Shown: positions 1 to 7,199 of the stretch, piece by piece | Position numbering within the stretch: position 1 is the stretch's first letter | Layout: each line of letters starts with the position of its first letter | Source of the DNA: Streptomyces scopuliridis RB72 | GTDB taxonomy: Bacteria; Actinomycetota; Actinomycetes; Streptomycetales; Streptomycetaceae | NCBI RefSeq assembly: GCF_000718095.1 | Contig: NZ_JOEI01000014.1 | Coordinates: 214,256-278,255 of the forward strand | Reading direction: 5' to 3' | DNA: 64,000 nucleotides | The notes under the pieces: model-generated | What the model was told of the DNA's origin: nothing | What the model saw: the letters and a program-made list of their open reading frames with translations, nothing else | The model's database searches: none | Made by a program: the position numbers and the translations under genes

Positions 1-2
1 GC

Positions 3-206
3 GCACTCATCGAGGGGTTCGCCGCCTCCGCCCTTACCCCCCGCCAGCTCCAGGAACGCGCCGAACGCACCCGCGCGTTCCTGGATACCGAATTCGGGCA
101 CCGTCTCGGCGAGGAGGAAACCGCGGCTCTACGCGCCCGGATGCGCGAGGCCCACGCAGCACACCGCAGCGCCCTGCGCAATGCCGGTGTCGACGAGGCG
201 GCGTGA
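3..206 (+). CDS. C-terminal part of an unknown small protein, probable partner of a PIN-like protein
   Basis: The window opens inside this gene; only the last 67 codons are present, in the frame that stops at TGA 204-206. The visible part is helical and rich in Ala, Arg and Glu (for example LTPRQLQERAERTRAF and EEETAALRARMREAHAAH), with no motif I can name. Its stop overlaps the GTG start of the next gene by four bases (GTGA, 203-206), so the two are translationally coupled. A small helical protein coupled to a PIN-like protein fits an antitoxin-toxin arrangement, but that is inferred from context only; the N-terminus, where any DNA-binding domain would lie, is outside the window. Confidence 0.6.
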   Translation, partial: ALIEGFAASALTPRQLQERAERTRAFLDTEFGHRLGEEETAALRARMREAHAAHRSALRNAGVDEAA

Positions 207-589
207 ACCTCGATCACTACATTCTCGACACCGACACCCTCCTTGCCCTCGGCGGCAACAAGCAGGTGTCCGGCCTGATCCACATCGCGAGCGAAGACGC
301 GTTCGTACGCCTGTGGGTCCCCATCACAAGCGCCCTGGAAGCCGAACGGCACCGTGCGGGCATCATCGACTACATCGGCATCCTGGACACTCTCCATACC
401 CTCGACACCGACTACGAGGCAGCGCACGCGATCGCGGAACTCCACAGCCAGAGCATCCCGATCGGGGTGGCGGCGGCCGTCCACGCCGCACGCCCCACGA
501 TCAACCGCCCTGAGGGCGCGCTCGTCGCCACGGTCACCGCAGACGCGTACGAGGGACTCGGTGTCCCCGTGATGGACCTCAACCGCTGA
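203..589 (+). CDS. PIN-like domain protein (putative RNase toxin)
   Basis: This 128-aa protein begins NLDHYILDTDTLLAL, where the Asp residues after a hydrophobic beta strand resemble the first acidic position of PIN ribonucleases, and it ends with the pattern VTADAYEGLGVPVMDLN, typical of the last PIN strand-helix region (an acidic residue before a Val-Pro-Val strand). An acidic Glu in ALEAERHR could be another metal ligand. Length suits a single PIN domain. It starts with GTG overlapping the stop of the gene before it, so it is read from the same message. PIN proteins paired with small upstream partners are usually type II toxins (VapC-like), but this one is divergent and the toxin role is an inference. 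Confidence 0.6.
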   Translation: MNLDHYILDTDTLLALGGNKQVSGLIHIASEDAFVRLWVPITSALEAERHRAGIIDYIGILDTLHTLDTDYEAAHAIAELHSQSIPIGVAAAVHAARPTINRPEGALVATVTADAYEGLGVPVMDLNR

Positions 590-619
590 TGCGCACCCGG
601 CTCCGAGCGCCCCGCAACG

Positions 620-727
620 AGGCCGACCCAGGATGGGGCCGGCCCGGTAGACCTACGTGTTCGCCAGGACGTCACATCGATGCCAGGGCGAGCGCTAAAC
701 GTTGAAGCGGAACTCCACCACATCTCC
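620..727 (-). repeat. diverged duplicate of the ychF 3' end and its downstream hairpin (possible att-like site)
   Basis: Aligned without gaps at an offset of 8109 bases, this stretch matches 8729-8836, which holds the true end of ychF. Both copies encode the same C-terminal peptide DVVEFRFNV followed by TAG (stop at 697-695 here, 8806-8804 in ychF), share the core TTGAAGCGGAA, and share GACCT and TGTT.GCCAG further downstream plus a G/C hairpin region. Codons before the shared peptide do not encode YchF here, so this is a displaced gene end, as left behind when an element integrates into the 3' end of a gene and brings a replacement end. Identity is only about 65-75 percent by eye. Confidence 0.6.
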
Positions 728-752
728 TGTGACCTGCGGAAATGCGAAGTCA

Positions 753-776
753 TCCCAGCACCATCCCAGCACGGGA
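753..776 (+). repeat. 24-bp direct repeat, left copy (island border)
   Basis: The exact 24-base sequence here recurs at 8695-8718 in the same orientation. It contains two tandem CCCAGCAC units (CCCAGCACCATCCCAGCAC), a layout reminiscent of arm-type binding sites of tyrosine integrases near attachment sites. It lies just inside the displaced ychF end; the other copy lies just inside the real ychF end. Confidence 0.75.
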
Positions 777-920
777 TCCACGACGAAGCACGAGAAGGAC
801 TCAGGGTCGCCAACGCTACGCAACAGAGACGGCAAGGAGCCGAGGTCTGTGGGACTTCTCCGCAACGTCTGCAACCTGATCGTACTCACCAGCTCCCTTG
901 CCTCGCCTGCCATCCGTCAC

Positions 921-2339
921 TCACAGTGGCCAAGCGGCCAGCAAATCGCCGGGGCCGTAGGCAGCGTCGAGCCCCGGACAGTCGACTCCACTGCGCGAGA
1001 CCGCCACGACTGGAACAGGTTCGTCGGTAAGGGCGGCCCGGTGTCGATGGAGAGCGGCCAGGTCATGCCGGTCGAAGGGCGACTGCTCCAGCCACTTGAT
1101 GGAGCCGACGAAGAGCAGCTCCTTGGCAATGGGGGCGCGGTCCGCCCCGACGATGTCGATCTCCACGTTGTTGGTGCGGGTCCAGTAGCCGCCGACTGCG
1201 GGCGCTGCGGGGAGTCGGTCGTCGGGCAGTATCCGGGCGAGCGCCTCTCGGATGAGCGGCTCGACCGCCCGGCCGCGCCAGCTGGTCCAGCTCTCCCGGA
1301 TCCGCGCCAAGGTCAGATCGCCCCGCCCTCGCTCGATCTCCTCCATGGATGGGCCGAGCAAGTGCAGCCAAAACCGCAGGTAGGGATCTGCCACCCGGTA
1401 GCGGCGATCCTTCGACGGACGCAGCGATACGGGCAGCTCCGCAGCGACGATGCGCTTGTCCGTCAGCAGTTCCAGCGCTCGCTGCAGCGGCGTGGCCCCG
1501 ATCCCGCCGGCCGCACGGGCAATGTTGGTGAAGGTCCGCTCGCCACTTCCAATGGCCGCCAGCACCGTACGCGCCTGGGCCTGCGGGGGGAATTCGGCAG
1601 CCAGCGAGCGCTCGGCCGACACCAGGAGGGCAGAGACCGGATCACTCAGCGCCTCGCCGAGGAAGTCCCACAGCCCCTCCCCTCTCGGCCACTCCGCGCA
1701 GATCAGCGGCAGCCCGCCGGTGACCAGCACGGCGTCGAAGGCTTCCGCCGGTTCCAGCCCGAGCATCCTCCCCACCTCGGCGGGGTTCAGCGGCCCTAGC
1801 ACCATCTCCCGGCCGCGCTGATGGAAGGGGCGTCCATAGCTGTTCAGAGCCTCCATCATCGACAGATCGGAGCCGATGAGGACCAGCAGCACCGGCTTGG
1901 TCTCCAACACCCGGTCCCAGGCCCGTTGCAGCATCCCCTCAAAGGCGCCATCGGCGTCCATCAGGTACGGCACCTCGTCGATGACCAGCACGCTCGCCCG
2001 ATCGGCGGGCAGCGCCGCAGCCAGCACATCGAACGCGGCGTCCCAGCTCTCCGGCCGTGCGGCGGCCACCAGCCCCGCCAACGGCAGCGTCGACGCTCGG
2101 GCGTCCCGGGCCAGCCGTGCCAGATCATCCCTGGGGGACGCACCGATCGCCGCGTAGAACAAGAACGGAGCTCCGGAGCGCTCCGCAAACCGCTCGACCA
2201 GTCGCGACTTGCCCACCCGGCGCCGCCCACGCAACATCACGCACCGACCGGGCCGCTCCCCGCCAACCCCTGCCGCCACCTTCTGCAGCTCTCGCTCCAA
2301 CGTCGCCAGCTCCTGCCGACGGCCTACGAAATCCACCAC
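921..2339 (-). CDS. AAA-type ATPase of the archaeal ATPase/DUF234 family
   Basis: P-loop ATPase of the kind with an archaeal-type ATPase core and a DUF234 C-terminal domain. From the chosen start the order is FVGRRQEL (typical first residues of this family), Walker A GRRRVGKS, Walker B VLVIDEVPYL, a winged-helix segment, the DUF234 hallmark YRVADPYLRFWLHLL, and a C-terminal nuclease-like segment (GYWTRTNNVEIDIVGAD...KELLFVGSIKWL). About 472 aa. The open frame runs to 2516, but the extra 59 residues do not belong to the family and include an IS256-transposase-like piece; GTG 2339 is preceded by GGAGG at a 10-base distance and is followed directly by the conserved FVGRRQE, so I start there. Cellular role of this family is unknown; some members are linked to mobile DNA. 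Confidence 0.8.
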   Translation of the reverse strand: MVDFVGRRQELATLERELQKVAAGVGGERPGRCVMLRGRRRVGKSRLVERFAERSGAPFLFYAAIGASPRDDLARLARDARASTLPLAGLVAAARPESWDAAFDVLAAALPADRASVLVIDEVPYLMDADGAFEGMLQRAWDRVLETKPVLLVLIGSDLSMMEALNSYGRPFHQRGREMVLGPLNPAEVGRMLGLEPAEAFDAVLVTGGLPLICAEWPRGEGLWDFLGEALSDPVSALLVSAERSLAAEFPPQAQARTVLAAIGSGERTFTNIARAAGGIGATPLQRALELLTDKRIVAAELPVSLRPSKDRRYRVADPYLRFWLHLLGPSMEEIERGRGDLTLARIRESWTSWRGRAVEPLIREALARILPDDRLPAAPAVGGYWTRTNNVEIDIVGADRAPIAKELLFVGSIKWLEQSPFDRHDLAALHRHRAALTDEPVPVVAVSRSGVDCPGLDAAYGPGDLLAAWPL

Positions 2340-2354
2340 GACCGGTCGACCTCC

Positions 2355-2400
2355 ACTCACGGCACTAACGATAATGTTAGTAACATAGACGTTAGCAGAG
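2355..2400 (-). promoter_or_regulatory. dyad-rich, AT-rich operator/promoter candidate of the DUF234 ATPase
   Basis: In a GC-rich chromosome this stretch is notably AT-rich and symmetric: ACTAAC-GATAAT-GTTAGT forms a perfect 6+6 dyad near 2363-2380, and CTAACG/CGTTAG arms enclose TATGTT and CATTAT, either of which could act as a -10 box on the minus strand. It lies directly upstream of the ATPase start. The protein that binds it is unknown. Confidence 0.45.
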
Positions 2401-2429
2401 CATTTTCGCCGATTGTCGCTCACGGTCAC

Positions 2430-2560
2430 GAGTAGCTCCTGCCGCTTGCGGGCGATCTTCGGCTCGAACGAGCCCTTACCGTCGCGGGGCACGGCTACCC
2501 GACCGGACCGACGCATCTTCCTTGATCAGGAATTACACCGAACGATTTACAGTCCCCTCT
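2430..2560 (-). mobile_element. remnant of an IS256-family (mutator) insertion sequence
   Basis: Read on the minus strand, 2501-2437 encodes RVAVPRDGKGSFEPKIARKR, which closely resembles the conserved VxVPRDRxGxFEPxIVxKRQ block of IS256-family transposases. Upstream of it (about 2560-2525) lies GGGACTGTAAAT...GGTGTAATTCC, similar to terminal inverted repeats I associate with this family. The rest of the transposase is absent and the reading frame runs on into unrelated sequence, so this is a deletion remnant. Resemblance is from memory of the family, not from a search. Confidence 0.5.
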
Positions 2561-2866
2561 GCGGCGCGATCGACACAGCCTCATCCCCTGTCATTCTCGA
2601 TTACTTTGTCCCGATCGCGGTCGACTCCGGTCACGGCAAGGAACAGACGGAGAACAGCGGGGAACAGAAGAGGCAACGGGCAACCCCGCCGAACCCTGAT
2701 TCCTGAGGCGTACCTCGTGCCAAACTCACTCTCGGATGCGAAGCGAAACGGCTCCGTCACGACGGGTGTTCACCGTCGGTCTTCGTGTCGGCCAGTGAAC
2801 GTCGAACGAAAGTTCCCCGTGAGGGCGCACGGCTCTCACGGTCGCTGTTCAAGGGGGAGGGTAATG
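2561..2866. other. gene-free region upstream of the XRE regulator
   Basis: I see no supported gene. Open frames extend leftward from the regulator, but codon use is poor and a strong ribosome binding site (GGGGGAGG, 2853-2860) marks the real start at 2867. The segment probably carries the regulator promoter. Confidence 0.5.
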
Positions 2867-4111
2867 ATGAGTACAACTTTACGTTTTGGCCCGGAACTTC
2901 GCCGTTTACGACAGGAAGCGGGGCTTACTCTGACCGAGTTTTCCGTGGCGCTCAACTACGACAAGGGGCACCTCAGCAAGGTCGAGCGCGGGGAGCGTTC
3001 CGCGTCCCCCGAACTGGCCCGGCGGTGCGACGCCTTCCTCGGCGCGAACGGCGAGCTGCAGCGCCTCGTCGTACGCCCCGAGACCGACTCGGACACCACC
3101 GAAACCCCCGCCACCCCGAGCCTCTGGCTCGTCGGGCGCCGGGCGGTCCTCGCGGCGGGTACGGGGTCGCTGATCGACCTCGGCCTGAAACTCGGCGGTC
3201 AGACGTCCTCTGCCGCCGACCCCCTCCTTCCCTCCTTCCGCGCGCAGTTCGACCAGCTACGAAAGCTCGGCCAGTCCACCGCGCCGAAGGTCCTGCTTCC
3301 CCTGCTGGAGACGCAGACGCGCACGGTCGCCGGGCTGGCCGCCGACACCCCGGCCGCCACTCGGGCCCCCGCGCTCCTGCTCGCGTCGCGGTTCGCGGAG
3401 TTCACCGGCTGGATGGCCCAGGAGGCCGGGGACAGCGGCGCGGCGCTCGGCTGGACCGGTGAGGCCGCCGAACTGGCGCGCGCCGGGGGCGATCCGTACC
3501 TCGGTTCCTACGCGCTCGTGCGACGCGCCCTGGTCACGCTCTACGGCGGGGACGCCGCGGGCACCGTCGCCCTGGCCCGCCGGGCCCAGAGCGACGAACT
3601 CCCGCCGCGCATCCGGGGACTCGCAGCCCAGCGGGAGGCGCAGGGACACGCGCTCGTCGGCGACGAACGCAACTGCCTCCGCAGCCTCGACAGGGCGCGG
3701 GAGCTGCTCGACAGCGACGACGCCCGCAGCGGCGCCGAGCCCATGATCGGCACCACCCACGTGAGCGATCCGGCGGCGATGTCGACCGGCTGGTGCCTGC
3801 ACGACCTCGGCCGTCCCAAGGCCGCCGCCGAGGTACTCGACCGGGAGTACCGCCGCCTCCCGCCGCACGCGCTGCGTACCCGCGCCCGGTACGGCTTCCG
3901 CCGGTCCTTGGCCCATGCCGCCTCGGGGGAGGTCGAGCACGCGTGCGCGATCGCCGGGGATCTCCTGGAAGTGATGCCGGCCGTGCCCTCGGCGACGGTG
4001 AACAGCGACGTCCGGCGTCTCGCACGGGAACTCTCCCGGTTCCGGAGCAGCCGCGCCGTACGTGATCTGCAGCCCGCGCTGGCACGCGTGCTCGCCCCCG
4101 CGCACGACTGA
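2867..4111 (+). CDS. XRE-family helix-turn-helix regulator with TPR-like C-terminus
   Basis: A 414-aa DNA-binding protein. Residues about 5-60 form an XRE/Cro helix-turn-helix (LRRLRQEAGLTLTEFSVAL, then the recognition-helix region DKGHLSKVERGERSASPEL). A hydrophobic segment near RRAVLAAGTGSLIDLGLKLG follows and the rest is Ala/Leu/Arg-rich helical hairpins (ASRFAEFTGWMAQEAGD, AGGDPYLGSYALVRRAL, SLAHAASGEVEHACAI), as in the tetratricopeptide-like sensor part of many Streptomyces regulators. ATG 2867 is six bases after GGAGG; ATG 2864 is possible but too close. It lies 311 bases upstream of, and in line with, the TIR operon, so it is the likely regulator or an added sensor of that system; this is inference. 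Confidence 0.85.
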   Translation: MSTTLRFGPELRRLRQEAGLTLTEFSVALNYDKGHLSKVERGERSASPELARRCDAFLGANGELQRLVVRPETDSDTTETPATPSLWLVGRRAVLAAGTGSLIDLGLKLGGQTSSAADPLLPSFRAQFDQLRKLGQSTAPKVLLPLLETQTRTVAGLAADTPAATRAPALLLASRFAEFTGWMAQEAGDSGAALGWTGEAAELARAGGDPYLGSYALVRRALVTLYGGDAAGTVALARRAQSDELPPRIRGLAAQREAQGHALVGDERNCLRSLDRARELLDSDDARSGAEPMIGTTHVSDPAAMSTGWCLHDLGRPKAAAEVLDREYRRLPPHALRTRARYGFRRSLAHAASGEVEHACAIAGDLLEVMPAVPSATVNSDVRRLARELSRFRSSRAVRDLQPALARVLAPAHD

Positions 4112-4422
4112 CAGCCCCTTCACGACCGACACGGACTCGAGCCGCCCGGCTCGCCGGACTACCCGGTCCCTCCGGCCCTCCGGATCCCACGATCCCGGGC
4201 GGAACCCTCTGATCACCGCTCGACGCGTCGCATCGCGCCCCCGGCTTCTTCGGGCTGCCCGCGACCAGTGACGCACCAGGCGGCGCCCCTCCATCCGCAC
4301 GCCCTCCCGTGGATGCGCCATGCCGTCCACACAGTCGGGACCTCATGGCCCGGGCGGACCGGAGCCCCGGTCCACAGCCCCGTGCCCGTTCACCTCGTCT
4401 TCCTTTCACGAAGGGAACCTTC
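4112..4422. other. spacer between regulator and TIR operon
   Basis: The 311 bases hold no convincing gene. They may carry a promoter for the TIR operon: the TIR start at 4423 has GAAGGGAA (4410-4417) as ribosome binding site. No clear -35/-10 pair or strong terminator stands out. Confidence 0.4.
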
Positions 4423-5214
4423 ATGTCCGACGTCTTCGTCAACTACCGCACAGGCGACGAGGAGTCCGCAGCGACCATGATCGCTCGGGAACTCGCCCGT
4501 CGGTTCGGCGACGAGCGGATCTTCTTCGCCAGCAACTCGATCCAGCCCGGACGCCGTTTCCCAGCGGAACTGGTCAGGGCGGTGGAGGAGTGCGAGGCTC
4601 TCCTCGCCGTGATCGGCCCGCGCTGGGCGGAGGTGCGGGGGGCCGACGGCCGCCCCGCCCTCGAAGCCGAGCAGGACTGGACCCGTCGCGAGATCCAGAC
4701 CGCGCTCGACCGCGGGGTCCTGGTGATCCCCGTGCTCGTCGGAAAGGCCACGAGGATCGACCGCTCCGTCCTTCCGGACGATCTGCTGGAGCTGGCGGAC
4801 TGCCAGTACAGGCGGTTCGACCACCGCAACGCCGAATCGGACCTGACGGCGCTCGGCGACACCCTCGCCCGGCTCCTGCCCGAGCTGGGTGCGGTGGACC
4901 GCGACGCCCGTGCGGCGCGGGAGCGGGCGGAGGCGAAGTCCCGCAAGAAGTCGGCCAAGGATGCCAGGCACACCAGGATGCGGACGCGCGACGTCGAACA
5001 GCGCGTGCGCGGCATCGGAAACCTCAACGGAGATCTCTCCGGCACCTTCGTCAACGAACCGCAGGGGCCCGTGAACACCGGTGGGGGGCACCAGTACAAC
5101 GCTCCCCACTTCGAGGGCGACAACACCGGGGTCCAGTTCACCGCGGGCGACAACAGCGGTACGGTCCACCAACGCTTCGAGCGCGAGCGTCGGCGCTCGG
5201 ACGACGGACGATGA
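4423..5214 (+). CDS. TIR-domain protein with Gly/Asn-rich C-terminal signalling tail
   Basis: A 263-aa protein. Residues 1-150 are a TIR domain: box 1 VFVNYRTGDE (4-13), loop FFASNSIQPGRRF (34-46), AVEECEALLAVIGPRWAE (53-70), then DWTRREIQTALDRGVLVIPVLVG (85-107), in which Glu90 is at the position of the catalytic Glu of NAD-cleaving TIR enzymes. A charged helical linker (about 155-195) follows. Residues 198-250 form a Gly/Asn/Gln-rich tail (GNLNGDLSGTF, QGPVNTGGGHQYN, GDNTGVQFTAGDNSGTVHQ) with the repetitive look of amyloid-like or RHIM-like signalling motifs. The stop overlaps the start of the NTPase gene by four bases (ATGA). Bacterial TIR domains of this type commonly degrade NAD+ when activated in anti-phage or conflict systems; that role here is inferred from family and context. 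Confidence 0.88.
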   Translation: MSDVFVNYRTGDEESAATMIARELARRFGDERIFFASNSIQPGRRFPAELVRAVEECEALLAVIGPRWAEVRGADGRPALEAEQDWTRREIQTALDRGVLVIPVLVGKATRIDRSVLPDDLLELADCQYRRFDHRNAESDLTALGDTLARLLPELGAVDRDARAARERAEAKSRKKSAKDARHTRMRTRDVEQRVRGIGNLNGDLSGTFVNEPQGPVNTGGGHQYNAPHFEGDNTGVQFTAGDNSGTVHQRFERERRRSDDGR

Positions 5215-7199
5215 CCGAACAGGACCGCGTCACCGTCAACGATCCGCGTGGCCCGGTGAACAATGGCGTAGGGCCCCAGTACGTCTTCTACGGCGGCGCG
5301 GATTGGATGATCCGCAAAGGGGTCGAGTCCCTCCGGATCGTCCGAGAGGACCGGGTGCGCCTGGCCGACCGGTTCGTTCGGCCGGTGAGCTATCGCATCG
5401 CCGCCGACTGCCTGGAGAAGCCCGGATCGGTGGTGCTGCTGGAGGCTGCGCCCGGCAGCGGCCGGCGCGCCGCAGCGATCATGCTGCTGCACGAGCTCGG
5501 TGAGGACGCAGGCGCTGAGGAGGAGCAGGAGGAGGACCGGTTCGAGGAGCTTCCCGCCACGGACAAGGACGAGGCCACTCTCGCCCCCGGCGAGGGGGAC
5601 CGCTTCCTCCTCGACCTCTCCGGGATCGCCGACGAGGAGGCGTATGCCAAGGCCCAGCGCCTCCTGGTCGTGCGCCGGTCACAGGTCCAGGAGGCGGGGG
5701 CCCACATGGTGGTCGTCCTGCCGTCGGGCATGGAGCACGCCCACGCGCCGGAGCTCGAACCGCACACGGTGGCGCTGGGGCGCCCTCGGGGGATCGCCGT
5801 CGTCACCCGGTACCTCCGTATGGACCGGATGGCCTTCCACTCCACGGACCTGGGGAGCTACGACCTCCAGCGCCTGTGCGAACGCTCCCCCATGCGGGAA
5901 CTGGCGCGGCTCGCGGGGCTGGTGAGGTCTGCTCGCGACAGCGGCCGGTTCGGCGTCGACTTCGCGGGATGGCTCGACCAGGCGATGCACGCGGTGACCG
6001 ACCGTGCCGGTGAGGTGGGCCGGCAGGTGGCCACGGTCCGCACCGCGCCCGAGCGGGCCCTGCTGCTTGCGGCGGCAGTGTTCGAGGAGGCCCGCGCCGA
6101 CACCGTCTACGAGGCGTGGCACGGCTTGATGAGGACGGTGAGGCACGAGGAAGAGACGACAACCGAGCTCGCACGGACGGATTTCGGGGAGCGATTGGCG
6201 ACGCTCGGGATCGAGCGGGACCTGGAAGGGCGGCTCCACTTCGGGCGGCTGGCCTACGCCGACGCGGTACGGACGTACTTCTGGGCGAACTTCCCCGGGA
6301 CGCGCGACGACCTCAGGAATTGGATCGGCCATGCCGCCGGGCTCCGCGGTCTGACCACCGACGACCGGGTGAACGTCGTCGTCCGCTTCGGCGAGCGGTC
6401 CCTGGCCGTCGGGCGGCCCGACCACCTCTTCGACCTTGTGGTCCGCTGGGCGGACCACGCGACCGGGGCGTCCTGCGACCCACGAGCCGTGGCGGCCCTC
6501 GAACTCGGTCTCAGCCACGAGAGGTTCGGGGGATGGTTCCGCAGACGGATGTACGAGTGCGCGAGGTCCGGCCCCTTGTCGGACGGTCTCGTTCGCGTCC
6601 TGACCGCTGCCTGCCTCCAGAGCCTCGGCGCGACGCACCCGGATCAGGCGATGGTGCGGCTCCATTACCTCGCCGTACGGAAGGGGGAGGCGGCACGCGG
6701 GGCCCGGGAAGTACTTCTCGACCTCGCCGGCCGCGACCGTCGGCCCTACCGGCTACTGATCGACCGCCTGCGGGACCGGACGCGTCGGGAGCCGCGCGGG
6801 GCAGAGCTCCATCTCCAGCTGCTCGGTGCACTGTTGAGGAGCGACCGGGCACCGGAGCCGCCGCCGTGGCCGGACCTGTTCCTGGGCTGGGAGACGGTTT
6901 TCTCCCATCCGCCGACGGAGCTCTGGAACCCGCTGGTGAGCAGTTGGCTGAACGCCGCGGCGGGCGACAGTACGCGGGAGATGGCGCTGGGCGTGATGGT
7001 CGGGGCGACACACGGCCGCACGGCCGCTCTGCACCGCCTCTACGCCATCGCCTGCGACTGGGCGGGGCCCAGGCACCACCCATCCCGGGCAGCCGTCGCC
7101 GCCCTCTTCTGGCAGCACATCGACAACGCGCAGTACGTCCGCACGGAGAGTACGAAGCGTGCGGGCGCCGGACCACGGACCACGGAAGAGGCACGATGA
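5211..7199 (+). CDS. STAND-like NTPase with degenerate P-loop and helical repeats; probable sensor of the TIR system
   Basis: A 662-aa protein. The first 30 residues contain NDPRGPVNNGVGPQYVFYGG (10-29), a near copy of residues 211-225 of the TIR protein. A P-loop-like element follows, LLEAAPGSGRRAA (76-88), in which the usual Lys-Ser/Thr is Arg-Arg/Ala, and a Walker-B-like strand RFLLDLSGI. After an acidic insert (AEEEQEEDRFEEL) comes a winged-helix-like part (ERALLLAAAVFEEA) and a long stretch of helical repeats to the end. This is the architecture of NTPase sensors with a C-terminal superstructure, but nucleotide binding may be lost. Start ATG 5211 overlaps the TIR stop; the stop overlaps the next start (7196-7199), so all three genes are coupled. 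Sensor role is inferred. Confidence 0.75.
   Translation: MTEQDRVTVNDPRGPVNNGVGPQYVFYGGADWMIRKGVESLRIVREDRVRLADRFVRPVSYRIAADCLEKPGSVVLLEAAPGSGRRAAAIMLLHELGEDAGAEEEQEEDRFEELPATDKDEATLAPGEGDRFLLDLSGIADEEAYAKAQRLLVVRRSQVQEAGAHMVVVLPSGMEHAHAPELEPHTVALGRPRGIAVVTRYLRMDRMAFHSTDLGSYDLQRLCERSPMRELARLAGLVRSARDSGRFGVDFAGWLDQAMHAVTDRAGEVGRQVATVRTAPERALLLAAAVFEEARADTVYEAWHGLMRTVRHEEETTTELARTDFGERLATLGIERDLEGRLHFGRLAYADAVRTYFWANFPGTRDDLRNWIGHAAGLRGLTTDDRVNVVVRFGERSLAVGRPDHLFDLVVRWADHATGASCDPRAVAALELGLSHERFGGWFRRRMYECARSGPLSDGLVRVLTAACLQSLGATHPDQAMVRLHYLAVRKGEAARGAREVLLDLAGRDRRPYRLLIDRLRDRTRREPRGAELHLQLLGALLRSDRAPEPPPWPDLFLGWETVFSHPPTELWNPLVSSWLNAAAGDSTREMALGVMVGATHGRTAALHRLYAIACDWAGPRHHPSRAAVAALFWQHIDNAQYVRTESTKRAGAGPRTTEEAR

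Larger units (their letters stand above)
590..920. other. gene-free island border region
   Basis: No gene is supported here. An open frame on the minus strand (913-695) ends in the duplicated YchF tail but its upstream part has no recognisable protein character, so I read it as chance fusion. Apart from the ychF-end copy and the 24-bp repeat I see nothing else; no integrase or tRNA is present. Confidence 0.5.

Noticed and set aside
695..913. Open frame on the minus strand ending in the YchF tail peptide
   Set aside because: Only the last nine or ten codons match YchF; the rest has no protein-like character, so it is a displaced gene end, not a gene.
702..1799. Long plus-strand open frame across the DUF234 ATPase
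   Set aside because: Mirror frame of the well-supported minus-strand ATPase; composition is typical of antisense frames in GC-rich DNA.
3257..4442. Long minus-strand frames opposite the XRE regulator and TIR start
   Set aside because: Antisense frames; the plus-strand genes have family motifs and ribosome binding sites.
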